From Prochlorococcus sp. AG-355-A18 (GTDB lineage: Bacteria > Cyanobacteriota > Cyanobacteriia > PCC-6307 > Cyanobiaceae), in NCBI GenBank assembly GCA_003280985.1, contig QCDH01000002.1, positions 62,001-126,000 on the forward strand: 64,000 nucleotides of DNA. Reading direction: 5' to 3'. A model generated the notes under the pieces. It saw only the letters and a list, made by a program, of their open reading frames with translations. It had not been told where the DNA came from and did not search any database. Both the position numbers and the translations under genes were made by a program. This document shows, piece by piece, positions 17,587 through 26,177 of this stretch (the first letter of the stretch is position 1; each line of letters begins with the position of its first letter).

Positions 17587-19203
17587 TTACTTTGAACTTG
17601 ATCTTCCTAATCCTTGAAGGATTCCTTTCCCCACTAAACCGATAGCTTTACCAACGACCTTTGTAAGGAAAGTTACGAAAAGATTACCGATATATTTTAC
17701 AGCAACTTCTAACTGCGGTGCTACGGCATCTCTTATCTCAACTAACAATGTAACTTGTTTTTGTAGCCATTCTAGATTCTCTAATTCTTTCTCCCTATTT
17801 TCATTTTTAAAGTAACGGGTAAATTTTTTATCGATAATATCAATATATTCTCTTTTACTCTCATACAAGTAGATAGGCATATAAATATAGTCATGCCAGC
17901 GATTGTAGTTATTAATATTATTTCTAAATCTTTCAAAATTTCTTGTCGATTGTAATTCGGGATTTATAAGTACAGTTCTTAATTCAGGCCAAGAAGAACA
18001 AATATTAAAGATTTCAGAAGCTAATAAATTACAGTTCCTTATTGTCCAGTTTGAAATAATATTTTCAAGTATCAAAAACGATTCTGTTTCATATAGAGGG
18101 AGTAATTTTCCATCATAGTCAAGAGCTTCATTTTTAATAATTGGCTCAATAAACATAATTGATTCATGTGATTCTCTATCTATCTCTTCGCAACTTACCT
18201 CACTATAAATAAAATCATTTATTGAAATAGATTCGCCTTCTTTTTTTAATCGAAAATAACTGTCTGTGATATTTGAAATTGTATTAACTTTAAGTTCTTT
18301 TATAAGAGAATTTAAATCATCTTTAAAATCTTTCTCCTTATAGTTTTCCTTAATATTTTTGACTAAATTATCTAACTCATCTAACATTTTGCAAATTAGT
18401 CGCGAAATGAATTCTTTCTTTATTCCAGAGAGAATTATTGATGAATTATTAAATTCAACCTGTAAGTTAGTTGAGCTATACCTTTCTTTTAGTCTATCTA
18501 AAATCAAATTCCATATTTCTGCTGTGTTTTTATCTTTAATGAAAACAGTTTTCTTATTTTCAAGATTAATTTTATTTTCAGTGTAAACTGCCTCTGTATA
18601 AAGTTCTAGTGAATTACCCCATAAGAAAATTAGAAAAGATTTTGCAGTAATAAGTTCTCTTAATCTTCCTTTTAAAATGAATTTATAAAATTCTGGTGTT
18701 GAATCAGAGTTGACATATTTAAATATATAGTTAATTTCAGAATCTATTTGTTTAAGACCTGAAGTTAGAATTTTTTGACTAAAAGAGAGAGGCTTATTTT
18801 TGTTTAATTGAACTCGGGAATTATTTTCAATATCAAATACCATTCCTCCATTTAAAATGGTATCAATAGATTCAAGAACTTTTTCTGCACTGGGATTTAA
18901 AAGAAAACCTTCAGCATTTAACGATGGGGGGGTATTTGATTCATAAACAAATTCGCCAGAGAGAATTATAAGAAACTTTGACTCATCATATCTTTCTCTT
19001 AATTTTAATAATTCTAACCTTATAAGATCTTCTGATTGGAAATTAAGAACATTCCATATAACTAAATCTGGAGTTTTATCACCTGTTCCATTATTAAAAT
19101 TAATTTCTAAATTTTGGTCTAGTGATGTTAACTTAAGCGATAAAGATTCCGCTATTAAGCTTGGAGCAATAATCAATATCGATTTTTTTGAAATTAATTC
19201 CAA
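17587..19203 (-). CDS. DUF3685 (Ycf55-like) protein
   Basis: A 538-residue protein. Residues about 1-125 look like a receiver-type alpha/beta domain (ILIIAPSLIAESLSLKL, DLVIWNVL, FLIILSGEF) but without a clear phosphoacceptor pocket. The C-terminal two thirds match DUF3685/Ycf55 of cyanobacteria and red-algal plastids, ending in VTFLTKVVGKAIGLVGKGILQGLGRSS, a hydrophobic/Gly-rich tail that may associate with membrane. Function is not known. It heads the run of three tightly spaced genes reading toward ruvX. Confidence 0.8.
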   Translation of the reverse strand: MELISKKSILIIAPSLIAESLSLKLTSLDQNLEINFNNGTGDKTPDLVIWNVLNFQSEDLIRLELLKLRERYDESKFLIILSGEFVYESNTPPSLNAEGFLLNPSAEKVLESIDTILNGGMVFDIENNSRVQLNKNKPLSFSQKILTSGLKQIDSEINYIFKYVNSDSTPEFYKFILKGRLRELITAKSFLIFLWGNSLELYTEAVYTENKINLENKKTVFIKDKNTAEIWNLILDRLKERYSSTNLQVEFNNSSIILSGIKKEFISRLICKMLDELDNLVKNIKENYKEKDFKDDLNSLIKELKVNTISNITDSYFRLKKEGESISINDFIYSEVSCEEIDRESHESIMFIEPIIKNEALDYDGKLLPLYETESFLILENIISNWTIRNCNLLASEIFNICSSWPELRTVLINPELQSTRNFERFRNNINNYNRWHDYIYMPIYLYESKREYIDIIDKKFTRYFKNENREKELENLEWLQKQVTLLVEIRDAVAPQLEVAVKYIGNLFVTFLTKVVGKAIGLVGKGILQGLGRSSSK

Positions 19204-19282
19204 GACTGGATTTCTTATCTCTTATACAAAATTAACTAACAATTACTGCAAACACCAGCCTTAAATCAATTTTTATACTCTT

Positions 19283-20050
19283 TTAAGCGTAGTAATTTGT
19301 GTTTAAATCAATGTCATTTAATCTCTCCGCTGACAATACATTATTCGCTTCGTTTATCGTGAATTTATTTTCATATAGAGCTTTACCTACTATTACTCCA
19401 AATAGGCCAGAGTTTTCAAATTTTACTAAGGATAATAAATCAGAAATTGAACCAATACCTCCTGAGGCTATTACTGGAATATCTGTAATTTCAAGTATGC
19501 TTTTTATGAATTCTTCATTTGTCCCTTCTAAAGTCCCATCTGTGTTTATATCTGTAACAATAAAACTAGCAATTTTAAATGAAGAAAACTCCTTTACTAG
19601 ATCTGTGGCAAAAATATTAGATTGCTCAAGCCACCCCCTTGTACTAACTTTTCCATCTTTTGCATCTATCCCAACAATTATCCTTCCAGGAAATTTATTT
19701 GATAAGTCTTTAACTAGTTCTTTATTTTCTATTGCAGAGGTTCCCATGATAACTTTCTCAATACCATAAGAAAATAATTGTTCTATCCTTTCTTGAGACC
19801 TTATACCCCCACCTATTTGAATAGGTATGTTTACTGTTTTTGCAATCTTTTTTATTGATTTATCGTTTGTTGGGGATCCAGTTTTTGCAGCATCCAAATC
19901 AACTATATGTATATATTTTGCTCCTTCGCTTTCCCAAAATTCAGCTTGCTCATGAGGCTCTTTGGCGAAGTCTTTTCTTTTATTAAAGTCGCCTTTAAAA
20001 AGCCTTACACACTTCCCATTCATTAAATCAATTGCTGGTATTAGGTCCAT
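19283..20050 (-). CDS. hisA: ProFAR isomerase HisA
   Basis: A 255-residue (beta/alpha)8 barrel: PAIDLMNGKCVRLFKGDF at the start with catalytic Asp8, VDLDAAKTG, IQIGGGIRS, VGIDAKDGKVSTRGW with the second catalytic Asp, and IPVIASGGIGS. It isomerises ProFAR to PRFAR in histidine synthesis. It is divergent from the CSP41-like gene, with about 90 bases between them for promoters. Confidence 0.96.
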   Translation of the reverse strand: MDLIPAIDLMNGKCVRLFKGDFNKRKDFAKEPHEQAEFWESEGAKYIHIVDLDAAKTGSPTNDKSIKKIAKTVNIPIQIGGGIRSQERIEQLFSYGIEKVIMGTSAIENKELVKDLSNKFPGRIIVGIDAKDGKVSTRGWLEQSNIFATDLVKEFSSFKIASFIVTDINTDGTLEGTNEEFIKSILEITDIPVIASGGIGSISDLLSLVKFENSGLFGVIVGKALYENKFTINEANNVLSAERLNDIDLNTNYYA

Positions 20051-20142
20051 AGAATCATCCTTTTCATTAATTACTTATTAGTAGTACTATTCAATATGTA
20101 ATTCTATTTAAGATTACTACTTCAGTTAAATATTTTTTGAAT

Positions 20143-21063
20143 ATGAAAATTCTTGTAATGGGTGGCACTAGATTTGTTGGCAAGTCTTTGGTTGGAAAGT
20201 TATTAAGTAAAAATTATGATATTGATATTTTCACAAGAGGTAATAAAAGTAATCCTGAAAAAACAAATTTAATTAAGGGTGATAGAAATAATTCAGAAGA
20301 TATCGTCAAGCTAAGAAATGAAAAGTATGATGTTGTTTTTGATATTTCTGGACGAGAGTTAGAACAAACCAAACTTCTTATAGAAAATTTAGATAACTCT
20401 TTCCAGAGATATATATATGTAAGCTCTGCAGGTGTTTATAAAGATAATTCTGAACTACCCTTATCCGAAGTTGATCCAATTGATACAGAAAGTAGGCACA
20501 AAGGAAAGTTTGAGACAGAAAATTGGTTAAAAAAACAAAAAATTCCTTTTACAAGTTTTAGACCTACTTATATTTATGGACCAGGAAATTATAATAAAAT
20601 TGAAAATTGGTTTTTTGAAAGGTTATTTACTAAAAAATCTATACCAATCCCTGGTGATGGTTCTTTAATTACTCAGCTAGGCCATGTTTCGGATCTAACT
20701 GATGTAATGATTAGGTGCATAAATTTTGAAAATTCCAGAAATAATATTTACAACTGTTCAGGTGAAAAAGGTGTAACAATCAAGGGTTTAATCTTTTTCT
20801 GTGCGAAAGTTCTTGGATTAAACCAAAATGAGATTTCTCTAAGAACATTTGATTATCAAAAATTAGATCCTAAGTCTCGAAAGGGATTTCCAATTAGATT
20901 AAATCATTATCAGACTGATATCTCTAAGATAAAACGTGATTTAGAGTGGGCGCCAACTTTTGATTTACTTAATGGTCTAAAGGATAGTTTTGTGAATGAT
21001 TTTAATAATAAAAAGAGTGAGGAGTTTGATGAAAATTCAGATAATATTCTTTTTAATTCTTAA
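20143..21063 (+). CDS. CSP41-like atypical SDR / NAD-dependent epimerase family protein
   Basis: A 306-residue protein from the ATG at 20143; a TTG two codons upstream is less likely. The N-terminal nucleotide-binding motif is GGTRFVGKSL, and the YVSSAGVYKD stretch stands where SDRs have Ser and Tyr. FRPTYIYGPGNYNKIENWFFER is typical of the chloroplast stem-loop binding protein (CSP41) group. In plastids this group binds RNA and stabilises transcripts; its role in cyanobacteria is less clear. The 3' end overlaps the convergent pgsA gene by 27 bases. Confidence 0.83.
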   Translation: MKILVMGGTRFVGKSLVGKLLSKNYDIDIFTRGNKSNPEKTNLIKGDRNNSEDIVKLRNEKYDVVFDISGRELEQTKLLIENLDNSFQRYIYVSSAGVYKDNSELPLSEVDPIDTESRHKGKFETENWLKKQKIPFTSFRPTYIYGPGNYNKIENWFFERLFTKKSIPIPGDGSLITQLGHVSDLTDVMIRCINFENSRNNIYNCSGEKGVTIKGLIFFCAKVLGLNQNEISLRTFDYQKLDPKSRKGFPIRLNHYQTDISKIKRDLEWAPTFDLLNGLKDSFVNDFNNKKSEEFDENSDNILFNS

Positions 21064-21576
21064 ATAGCCTAATAAAGTCACAAAAGTCAGGATGAATCCT
21101 AACCAATAAAAAATTAAAGCCAAATTATTCAATAAGGTAATTTTTAATGGCGTAAAGAAGGTAATTACTGAAATAAAAAAGAAAAATGTTTTATATTTTC
21201 CTAACATTGATGCTGGCAAACCGTCTTTTGTAGAGTTCCTTAGGCTAGAGATAATTAATTCTCTAAATAAAATTAATGACAAAGACCAGAAGGGTATAAA
21301 ATTATTTTTACAAAGGAAGGTCAAAGGAATTAAATAGAATACTTTATCGCTTAAGGGGTCAAGGATAGCTCCTAATCTGGTTTTAAGATTAAATTTCCTT
21401 GCAATTAACCCGTCAAAATAATCAGTCAAACCTCCAATAATAATCAATATAAATACATAAAAAGGTCTGTTAATTTCTAAAAAAAGTATTAATGGAAATA
21501 CAAGGAAAAGGCGAGATATCGATAATAAATTGGGAATATTCAATGCCAAATTTTTAAGATTTTTTCTTAATAACAA
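21037..21576 (-). CDS. pgsA: CDP-diacylglycerol-glycerol-3-phosphate 3-phosphatidyltransferase
   Basis: A 179-residue multi-pass membrane enzyme. The CDP-alcohol phosphatidyltransferase signature DG(x2)AR(x8)G(x3)D(x3)D is seen in FDGLIARKFNLKTRLGAIL followed by DPLSD. It makes phosphatidylglycerophosphate, the precursor of phosphatidylglycerol, a lipid needed for photosystems. It overlaps the convergent CSP41-like gene tail-to-tail by 27 bases with no terminator between. Confidence 0.93.
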   Translation of the reverse strand: MLLRKNLKNLALNIPNLLSISRLFLVFPLILFLEINRPFYVFILIIIGGLTDYFDGLIARKFNLKTRLGAILDPLSDKVFYLIPLTFLCKNNFIPFWSLSLILFRELIISSLRNSTKDGLPASMLGKYKTFFFFISVITFFTPLKITLLNNLALIFYWLGFILTFVTLLGYLRIKKNII

Positions 21577-21759
21577 ATTAGTTTTTGTATATAAAAATAT
21601 ATTACACTCTAAACAAGCTTAAATTTTAAGTAAAAATTTTAAATGGTTTTTGATGCAAGATTCTAAAATTTAATTTAAATCTGAATCCTAAAGATTATAA
21701 ACTCAGCTTCTCTTTATGAATGATGATGTTTTATATTACAAAATTATTCCTTATATTTA

Positions 21760-22371
21760 ATGCAGCCTCATAGCCTAAAGCTATCTCCAGAATCTGATTT
21801 GATAAATTCAATTAAAGAATATTCCTTATCGAATAATTTATACGGGTATGTTTCTGGAGTGGTTGGTAATCTTAGAACAGTTTGTATTCAATGCCCAGGT
21901 AATCAAGAGATAAATAAATTTGAAGGAAATCTAGAGATAGTTTCTTTAAACGGACATTTTAATAAAGGAGATGTTCACTTACATTTGAGTTTTGCAGATG
22001 AGGGATGTAATGTGTTTGGCGGGCATCTTGAGGAGGGATGTATTGTAAAAAAAGGTACTGATATATTATTACTTTCTTTTGAACAGAAAATTATTAATAT
22101 CTCTAATCATGATTTAATCACTAATGAATCACGTGTAAAAGCATATATTTTAAAGGATTGTCCTTGGTCTAAAAGAGCAATTAGGTTGCTTAATTCTTTA
22201 TCTATCCCTCATGAAGTTACTCTAATAGACAATGATGAGAGCTTTCAAAAAATTATGGCTCAAAGTAGCCATAATACTTTCCCTCAAATATTTTTGGATA
22301 ATAAATTTTTTGGAGGATATGATGAACTTTCAGAGCAAGCAAAATTGGATAACTTAATTTCATTTAAGTAA
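21760..22371 (+). CDS. PPC/DUF296 domain fused to a glutaredoxin
   Basis: A 203-residue two-domain protein. Residues about 1-118 are a PPC/DUF296 domain (GYVSGVVGNLRTVCIQCPG, LNGHFNKGDVHLHLSFAD, VFGGHLEEGCIV), a fold found alone in bacteria and next to AT hooks in plants. Residues about 125-203 are a glutaredoxin with active site CPWS at 134-137, cis-Pro in TFPQIFLD and GGYDEL near the end. The single active-site Cys suggests monothiol chemistry. The start has no close neighbour; a 180-base AT-rich gap precedes it. Confidence 0.85.
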   Translation: MQPHSLKLSPESDLINSIKEYSLSNNLYGYVSGVVGNLRTVCIQCPGNQEINKFEGNLEIVSLNGHFNKGDVHLHLSFADEGCNVFGGHLEEGCIVKKGTDILLLSFEQKIINISNHDLITNESRVKAYILKDCPWSKRAIRLLNSLSIPHEVTLIDNDESFQKIMAQSSHNTFPQIFLDNKFFGGYDELSEQAKLDNLISFK

Positions 22372-22381
22372 TCTAAATTTT

Positions 22382-22570
22382 TTATTTATCACGATTAGTA
22401 AGCTTTTCAGCAACTAATTCGTCCTCTAACTGCTTTATTAATCGTGATACAAGACTTTGAAATTCTGGTTGACAGCCTTTAAATGCAGCTTTATGTCTTA
22501 TTGGCTCATTTCTAGTTCTTAAATCAGTAAGCATCAATTGTAATGCGTCAATTTTGGGATTTATTTTCAT
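22382..22570 (-). CDS. Small conserved hypothetical protein (62 aa)
   Basis: A 62-residue, highly charged, helical protein (LQLMLTDLRTRNEPIRHKAAFKG in pieces, one Cys, then LVSRLIKQLEDELVAEK). It ends 10 bases from the convergent DUF296-glutaredoxin gene. It shows no signal peptide or membrane segment. I do not recognise the family; the even amphipathic pattern and normal codon use support a real gene. Confidence 0.65.
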   Translation of the reverse strand: MKINPKIDALQLMLTDLRTRNEPIRHKAAFKGCQPEFQSLVSRLIKQLEDELVAEKLTNRDK

Positions 22571-22596
22571 AGTTTTAATTTATATATTTACATCTT

Positions 22597-23256
22597 TTAA
22601 ATCATTTGCATAGCTTTTTTAAAAGATATCTTTTTATTATCATTCGAACTTGTAACTTCTATTAATTTATTTATGGAGTCTTTGTTTTTTAAAGAATCTA
22701 TACAACATTGCGCAACTAATCTTCTTGGGATTGATCCATTAATTTGAGTATCCTCTTTTGAATAATTTATATTTTCTGATTTAATATCTTCATCTTCCTT
22801 TAAACCTCCGGGTCTAACAATAGTCCATTCAAAATTTGAATTGCGTAGAAAGTTTTCACCTAATTTCTTCCAAATAAGAATTAAACCAAATAAGTTTAAT
22901 GGATGAAATAATTTACCCGTACAAAGGGAACTAACTAAAATAACTCTTTTAATACCAACTCTTTTGCAACTCTCTAATTGCCTGTATACACCTAATGCAT
23001 CAACCTTTGCAGGACCAGTTAAATCTAATGATGCTCTCGCTCCAGTCGCAATTATCAAAGCATCAATATCTTTTAAAGCTTCATCAAGTTCTTCTTTTTT
23101 GTCTAATGAAACCCTAAATGTTTCTAAACGCTCTAGTCCTGCTGAGACTTTTGAATTCTTTCTGATGATTTGCCTTACTTTATATCCTTTCTTAACTGCT
23201 TCTTCGGAAATTCTATAACCTGTTTTCCCCGATGCACCAGAAATTGCTATTTTCAT
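22597..23256 (-). CDS. NAD(P)-binding atypical SDR family protein
   Basis: A 219-residue Rossmann-fold protein. ISGASGKTGYRISEEA is the nucleotide-binding loop, DALIIATGARASLD follows, then VILVSSLCTG and TIVRPGGLKEDE. It lacks the full Tyr-x3-Lys pair of classical SDRs, as usual for the NAD(P)H-binding/NmrA-like group that includes photosystem assembly factors such as Ycf39. The substrate is unknown. It lies 26 bases upstream of the 62-residue gene. Confidence 0.82.
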   Translation of the reverse strand: MKIAISGASGKTGYRISEEAVKKGYKVRQIIRKNSKVSAGLERLETFRVSLDKKEELDEALKDIDALIIATGARASLDLTGPAKVDALGVYRQLESCKRVGIKRVILVSSLCTGKLFHPLNLFGLILIWKKLGENFLRNSNFEWTIVRPGGLKEDEDIKSENINYSKEDTQINGSIPRRLVAQCCIDSLKNKDSINKLIEVTSSNDNKKISFKKAMQMI

Positions 23257-23291
23257 GATTAAAAAACTAATTTAATTATTATATAAATTTC

Positions 23292-23945
23292 TTAAGGCTT
23301 TTTACATATAAATTTCTTTTTTCTTTTGGGATAAAGAATGCGACATAAATAACATTTTGTTCCATCACAACCTCTTGCTGTGCAGTATTCTCTGCCATAA
23401 AAGATTATTTGCAAATGTAAGGTATTCCAATCATTAACAGGAAATATTTTTTTTAGGTCTTTTTCTGTTTGAACTACGCTATCGCCATTTGATAGGCCCC
23501 ATCTTTGTGCCAACCTGTGTATGTGAGTATCTACTGGGAATGAGGGTATTTTAAACACTTGAGACATTACAACTGATGCTGTTTTATGACCTACCCCTGG
23601 AAGAGATTCAAGCTTCTCAAAAGAATCTGGGACCGTACCATTATGCTTCTCAATCAATAATTTAGATAAGTTATAAATGTTCTTTGATTTTTGATTAGAT
23701 AGACCTAAATATTTTATGAATTCGTAAATGCCATTAATACCTAGCTGCATCATCTTTTCTGGATTATCTGCAACTTTAAATAAGCTTTTTGTTAATTCAT
23801 TAACTTTCTTATCTGTTGATTGAGCACTTAAAACTACGGCGACTAGAAGTGTATATGCATTTGTATGATCAAGGGGTATTGGAGGCGATGGATATAGCTT
23901 TTTGAGTTCTTTACGTATTATTTCAGCTCTTTCAGACTTTCTCAT
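23292..23945 (-). CDS. nth: Endonuclease III (DNA glycosylase/AP lyase)
   Basis: A 217-residue HhH-GPD glycosylase. The hairpin LPGVGHKTA carries catalytic Lys121, and VDTHIHRLAQRWGL carries Asp139. It removes oxidised pyrimidines and cleaves abasic sites. The C-terminal cysteine set reads C-TARG-C-DGTK-C-YL-C, with a final Cys near the end. This differs in spacing from the Cx6Cx2Cx5C cluster loop of E. coli Nth; I recall a similar layout in cyanobacteria and plants, so a 4Fe-4S cluster is still likely. Confidence 0.94.
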   Translation of the reverse strand: MRKSERAEIIRKELKKLYPSPPIPLDHTNAYTLLVAVVLSAQSTDKKVNELTKSLFKVADNPEKMMQLGINGIYEFIKYLGLSNQKSKNIYNLSKLLIEKHNGTVPDSFEKLESLPGVGHKTASVVMSQVFKIPSFPVDTHIHRLAQRWGLSNGDSVVQTEKDLKKIFPVNDWNTLHLQIIFYGREYCTARGCDGTKCYLCRILYPKRKKKFICKKP

Positions 23946-23965
23946 TAAATTTGAAAATTAAATGG

Positions 23966-23981
23966 TGTATAAAATTATACA
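23966..23981. promoter_or_regulatory. Perfect TGTA-N8-TACA palindrome (NtcA-like) between nth and the iron ABC ATPase gene
   Basis: The 16-mer TGTATAAAATTATACA has 7-base arms around AA and matches the NtcA consensus GTA-N8-TAC exactly. It lies 60 bases upstream of the GTG of the plus-strand ABC gene and about 20 bases upstream of the nth start. A TATTTT follows at 24000 with 19 bases of spacing, slightly short for a class II NtcA promoter. In such AT-rich DNA a chance palindrome is possible. Confidence 0.35.
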
Positions 23982-24040
23982 TGGGATATTTAAGGTGAAT
24001 ATTTTCTGCTAACTTAATATATTTAAATAAGAAGAACTTA

Positions 24041-25099
24041 GTGAAAAATGATGCGTTAATAATTGATGATTTGCATCATAAATATGATAAGCGAGAATGT
24101 TCAAATTGGATATTAAACGATATTAACCTGAAAATTGAAAATGGCGAATTATTAGGGTTACTTGGTCCTTCAGGTTGCGGAAAAACTACTCTTTTAAGAT
24201 TAATTGCGGGGTTCGAATATCCCTCTAAAGGAAGGATTTCTCTAAATGATAAGGAAATTTCAAGTAGAAAAAAAATTCTTAGTCCTGAGAAAAGAAATAT
24301 TGGTATGGTTTTTCAAGACTATGCACTTTTTCCTCACTTAACTGTTTTGGAAAATGTAATTTTTGGTTTGAAAAACAAAAAAGACAGATCTAGAGTTGAT
24401 TATTTATTGAATGTTGTTGGTCTTGATAGTTTTATTGAAAGGTACCCACATGAACTGTCTGGAGGCCAAAAACAAAGACTCGCAATTGCGAGAGCTCTTG
24501 CTCCAGGTACAAATTTTATTTTATTGGATGAACCTTTTTGTAGTCTTGATATGCATGTCAAATTAAAATTGAGAAGCGAACTCCCTAATATCCTAAAAGG
24601 TTGTAATGCAAGCGGATTGATGGTTACTCATGATCCAGAAGAAGCGATGTCAATTTGCGATAAGGTCGCCGTTATGAATGATGGGAAAATACATCAAATT
24701 GATACGCCAATTAACCTTTTAAATAATCCCAAGACCATATTTGTTAGTAGTTTTATTTTGGGTAATAATATTATTAATCTCAAAAAAAAAGGTAATTCAT
24801 ATATTTCTTGTTTAGGTGAAATAAATTGTTCAGAGTATTTGAAAAATACAGGTATCAAAAGTATGTCAATTTCGCCTAAATTTATTTCAATTAAAAGATC
24901 AGAATCTGGTGATGCGATTGTTATATCTAAAGAATTTCTTGGAGAATTTCTTATATATAAAGTATCTATTAATGGAAACATATTAAGGGTTAGAACTGAT
25001 ATTAATAATCTCCTTAATAATGGCGATAAATGTTCTCTTTCTATTAATACAAATAGTTATTATTTTTTATATCCTGGAGTATATAAGGAGCATATATAA
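24041..25099 (+). CDS. futC: Ferric-iron-type ABC transporter ATP-binding protein
   Basis: A 352-residue ABC ATPase starting at a GTG. Walker A is GPSGCGKTT (about 43-51), the Q-loop is VFQDYALFPHLTVLENV, the signature is LSGGQKQRLA, Walker B is FILLDEPF, and the H-loop is VTHDPEEA. Residues about 245-352 are a C-terminal TOBE-like regulatory domain. The Q-loop style and domain order fit the FbpC/FutC iron(III) or sulfate/spermidine group; the nearby ferritin and Fur-like sites favour iron. Permease and binding protein genes are not adjacent, as is usual in Prochlorococcus. Confidence 0.8.
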   Translation: MKNDALIIDDLHHKYDKRECSNWILNDINLKIENGELLGLLGPSGCGKTTLLRLIAGFEYPSKGRISLNDKEISSRKKILSPEKRNIGMVFQDYALFPHLTVLENVIFGLKNKKDRSRVDYLLNVVGLDSFIERYPHELSGGQKQRLAIARALAPGTNFILLDEPFCSLDMHVKLKLRSELPNILKGCNASGLMVTHDPEEAMSICDKVAVMNDGKIHQIDTPINLLNNPKTIFVSSFILGNNIINLKKKGNSYISCLGEINCSEYLKNTGIKSMSISPKFISIKRSESGDAIVISKEFLGEFLIYKVSINGNILRVRTDINNLLNNGDKCSLSINTNSYYFLYPGVYKEHI

Positions 25100-25239
25100 A
25101 TTTTTTTTATAGGCAATTACACTTGCCCCCCTTCCAATTAGAGCATTTTTTCTTTTTACATTTCTTTTTTTTACTGTTATATATTTTATTAGTTAATAGC
25201 AGTTCAGAAAATCTGCACTGTAAATTCATTTATAGTATT

Positions 25240-25258
25240 GAGATTGATTTTCATTATC
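25240..25258 (+). promoter_or_regulatory. Fur-box-like site upstream of ferritin
   Basis: The 19-mer GAGATTGATTTTCATTATC matches the Fur consensus GATAATGATTATCATTATC at 16 of 19 positions by eye. It is 79 bases upstream of the ferritin start. Fur normally represses under iron sufficiency, so direct control of ferritin could be repression or activation. Confidence 0.55.
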
Positions 25259-25336
25259 ATATTATTTAATTTAATTTAAAGGATTAATTAATTACTAATT
25301 TATACAAAATGTTGTATTATTTTATTAGCTTCTTAT

Positions 25337-25897
25337 ATGGCAATGAAAGAAAATAATCTAAAGTTAAAGAAATTAATTAATTTTGGTCCATCTGGAAGAG
25401 CTGTCGCACAACCAATTGACAAAAGTTTATTGGATAATATTTTTGAACATTTAACAATGGAAAGATACGCCAATGTTCAATATTTTTCTATATATCTCTG
25501 GTTTCAAGAACGTGATTTAAATGGATTTGCTTCTCATTTTCTAAGTGAATCACAAGGTGAAATGGAACATGCTCAGAAATTTGCAGATTACTTAATCGCA
25601 AGAGGACAAAGCGTAAAATTAGATGAAATTCCTGCACCAGTTCAATCATGGGATTCAATAGAGGATCTGATTTCTTATTCTTTCAACATGGAGGCTGATT
25701 TAACTTCATCTCTGCAACAACTTTATTCTATTTCAGAAAGAATTTCAGATACAAGAACTAATGTATTTTTAGATCCAATCATTGAGGCTCAAACTAAATC
25801 AGAAGATGAATTCGCAAACATACTTGGTAAAGTAAAGTTTGCTTCTAATCAACCTTCTGCAATCTTATTGATAGATAGTTATTTAAAGAAAAAATAG
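25337..25897 (+). CDS. Ferritin (iron storage)
   Basis: A 186-residue four-helix ferritin. The ferroxidase residues are visible: Glu in HLTMERYANVQYF, the ESQGEMEHAQKFADYL helix with E-x-x-H, MEADLTSSLQQLY, and EAQTKSEDEFANIL on the fourth helix. It oxidises Fe(II) and stores Fe(III) in the 24-mer shell. Length and helix order are normal for bacterial non-heme ferritin. It lies behind a Fur-like site and overlaps by 15 bases, tail to tail, a small coiled-coil gene on the other strand. Confidence 0.93.
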   Translation: MAMKENNLKLKKLINFGPSGRAVAQPIDKSLLDNIFEHLTMERYANVQYFSIYLWFQERDLNGFASHFLSESQGEMEHAQKFADYLIARGQSVKLDEIPAPVQSWDSIEDLISYSFNMEADLTSSLQQLYSISERISDTRTNVFLDPIIEAQTKSEDEFANILGKVKFASNQPSAILLIDSYLKKK

Positions 25898-26173
25898 ATT
25901 ACTTTCAAATTTATTTTCATTCAATGTTCTTTTCGTTATTTCAACTAGTAAATTAGAAAAGTTAATATTCTCAGTATTGTTTTTATTTAAGAGCTCAGCT
26001 ATTTTATAAATCTCATTAACTCTTTTAAAAAGATTTCTGTTTTCAGAAAATAATCTACCTTTCAATGCTTTATTTTCTGTAGATTTGTAGGATTGCTTGA
26101 TATTTCTAAGTCTATTCGATAAAACTTCAACTTCCATTAATAAGCTGTTAGTAAGTGATTGTGATTCCTTCAT
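25883..26173 (-). CDS. Small coiled-coil hypothetical protein downstream of the CRP-family regulator
   Basis: A 96-residue protein from the ATG at 26173; a longer frame back to 26233 would run inside the regulator gene. It is almost all helix-forming, with heptad-like Leu/Ile spacing (LLMEVEVLSNRLRNIKQSY, then LFKRVNEIYKIAELL). It starts 4 bases after the regulator gene ends, so the two are probably one transcript. No known domain is recognised; a role with the regulator or with iron is only suggested by position. Confidence 0.65.
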   Translation of the reverse strand: MKESQSLTNSLLMEVEVLSNRLRNIKQSYKSTENKALKGRLFSENRNLFKRVNEIYKIAELLNKNNTENINFSNLLVEITKRTLNENKFESNLFFL

Positions 26174-26177
26174 ATTT

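Noticed and set aside
21717-21761. 14-residue upstream frame before the PPC-glutaredoxin gene
   Set aside because: Very short, overlaps the start region and has no sign of being a leader peptide.
25110-25128. Short hairpin GGCAA-TTACAC-TTGCC after the iron ABC ATPase gene as a terminator
   Set aside because: Only 5 base pairs and no directly adjacent T run; not convincing as an intrinsic terminator.
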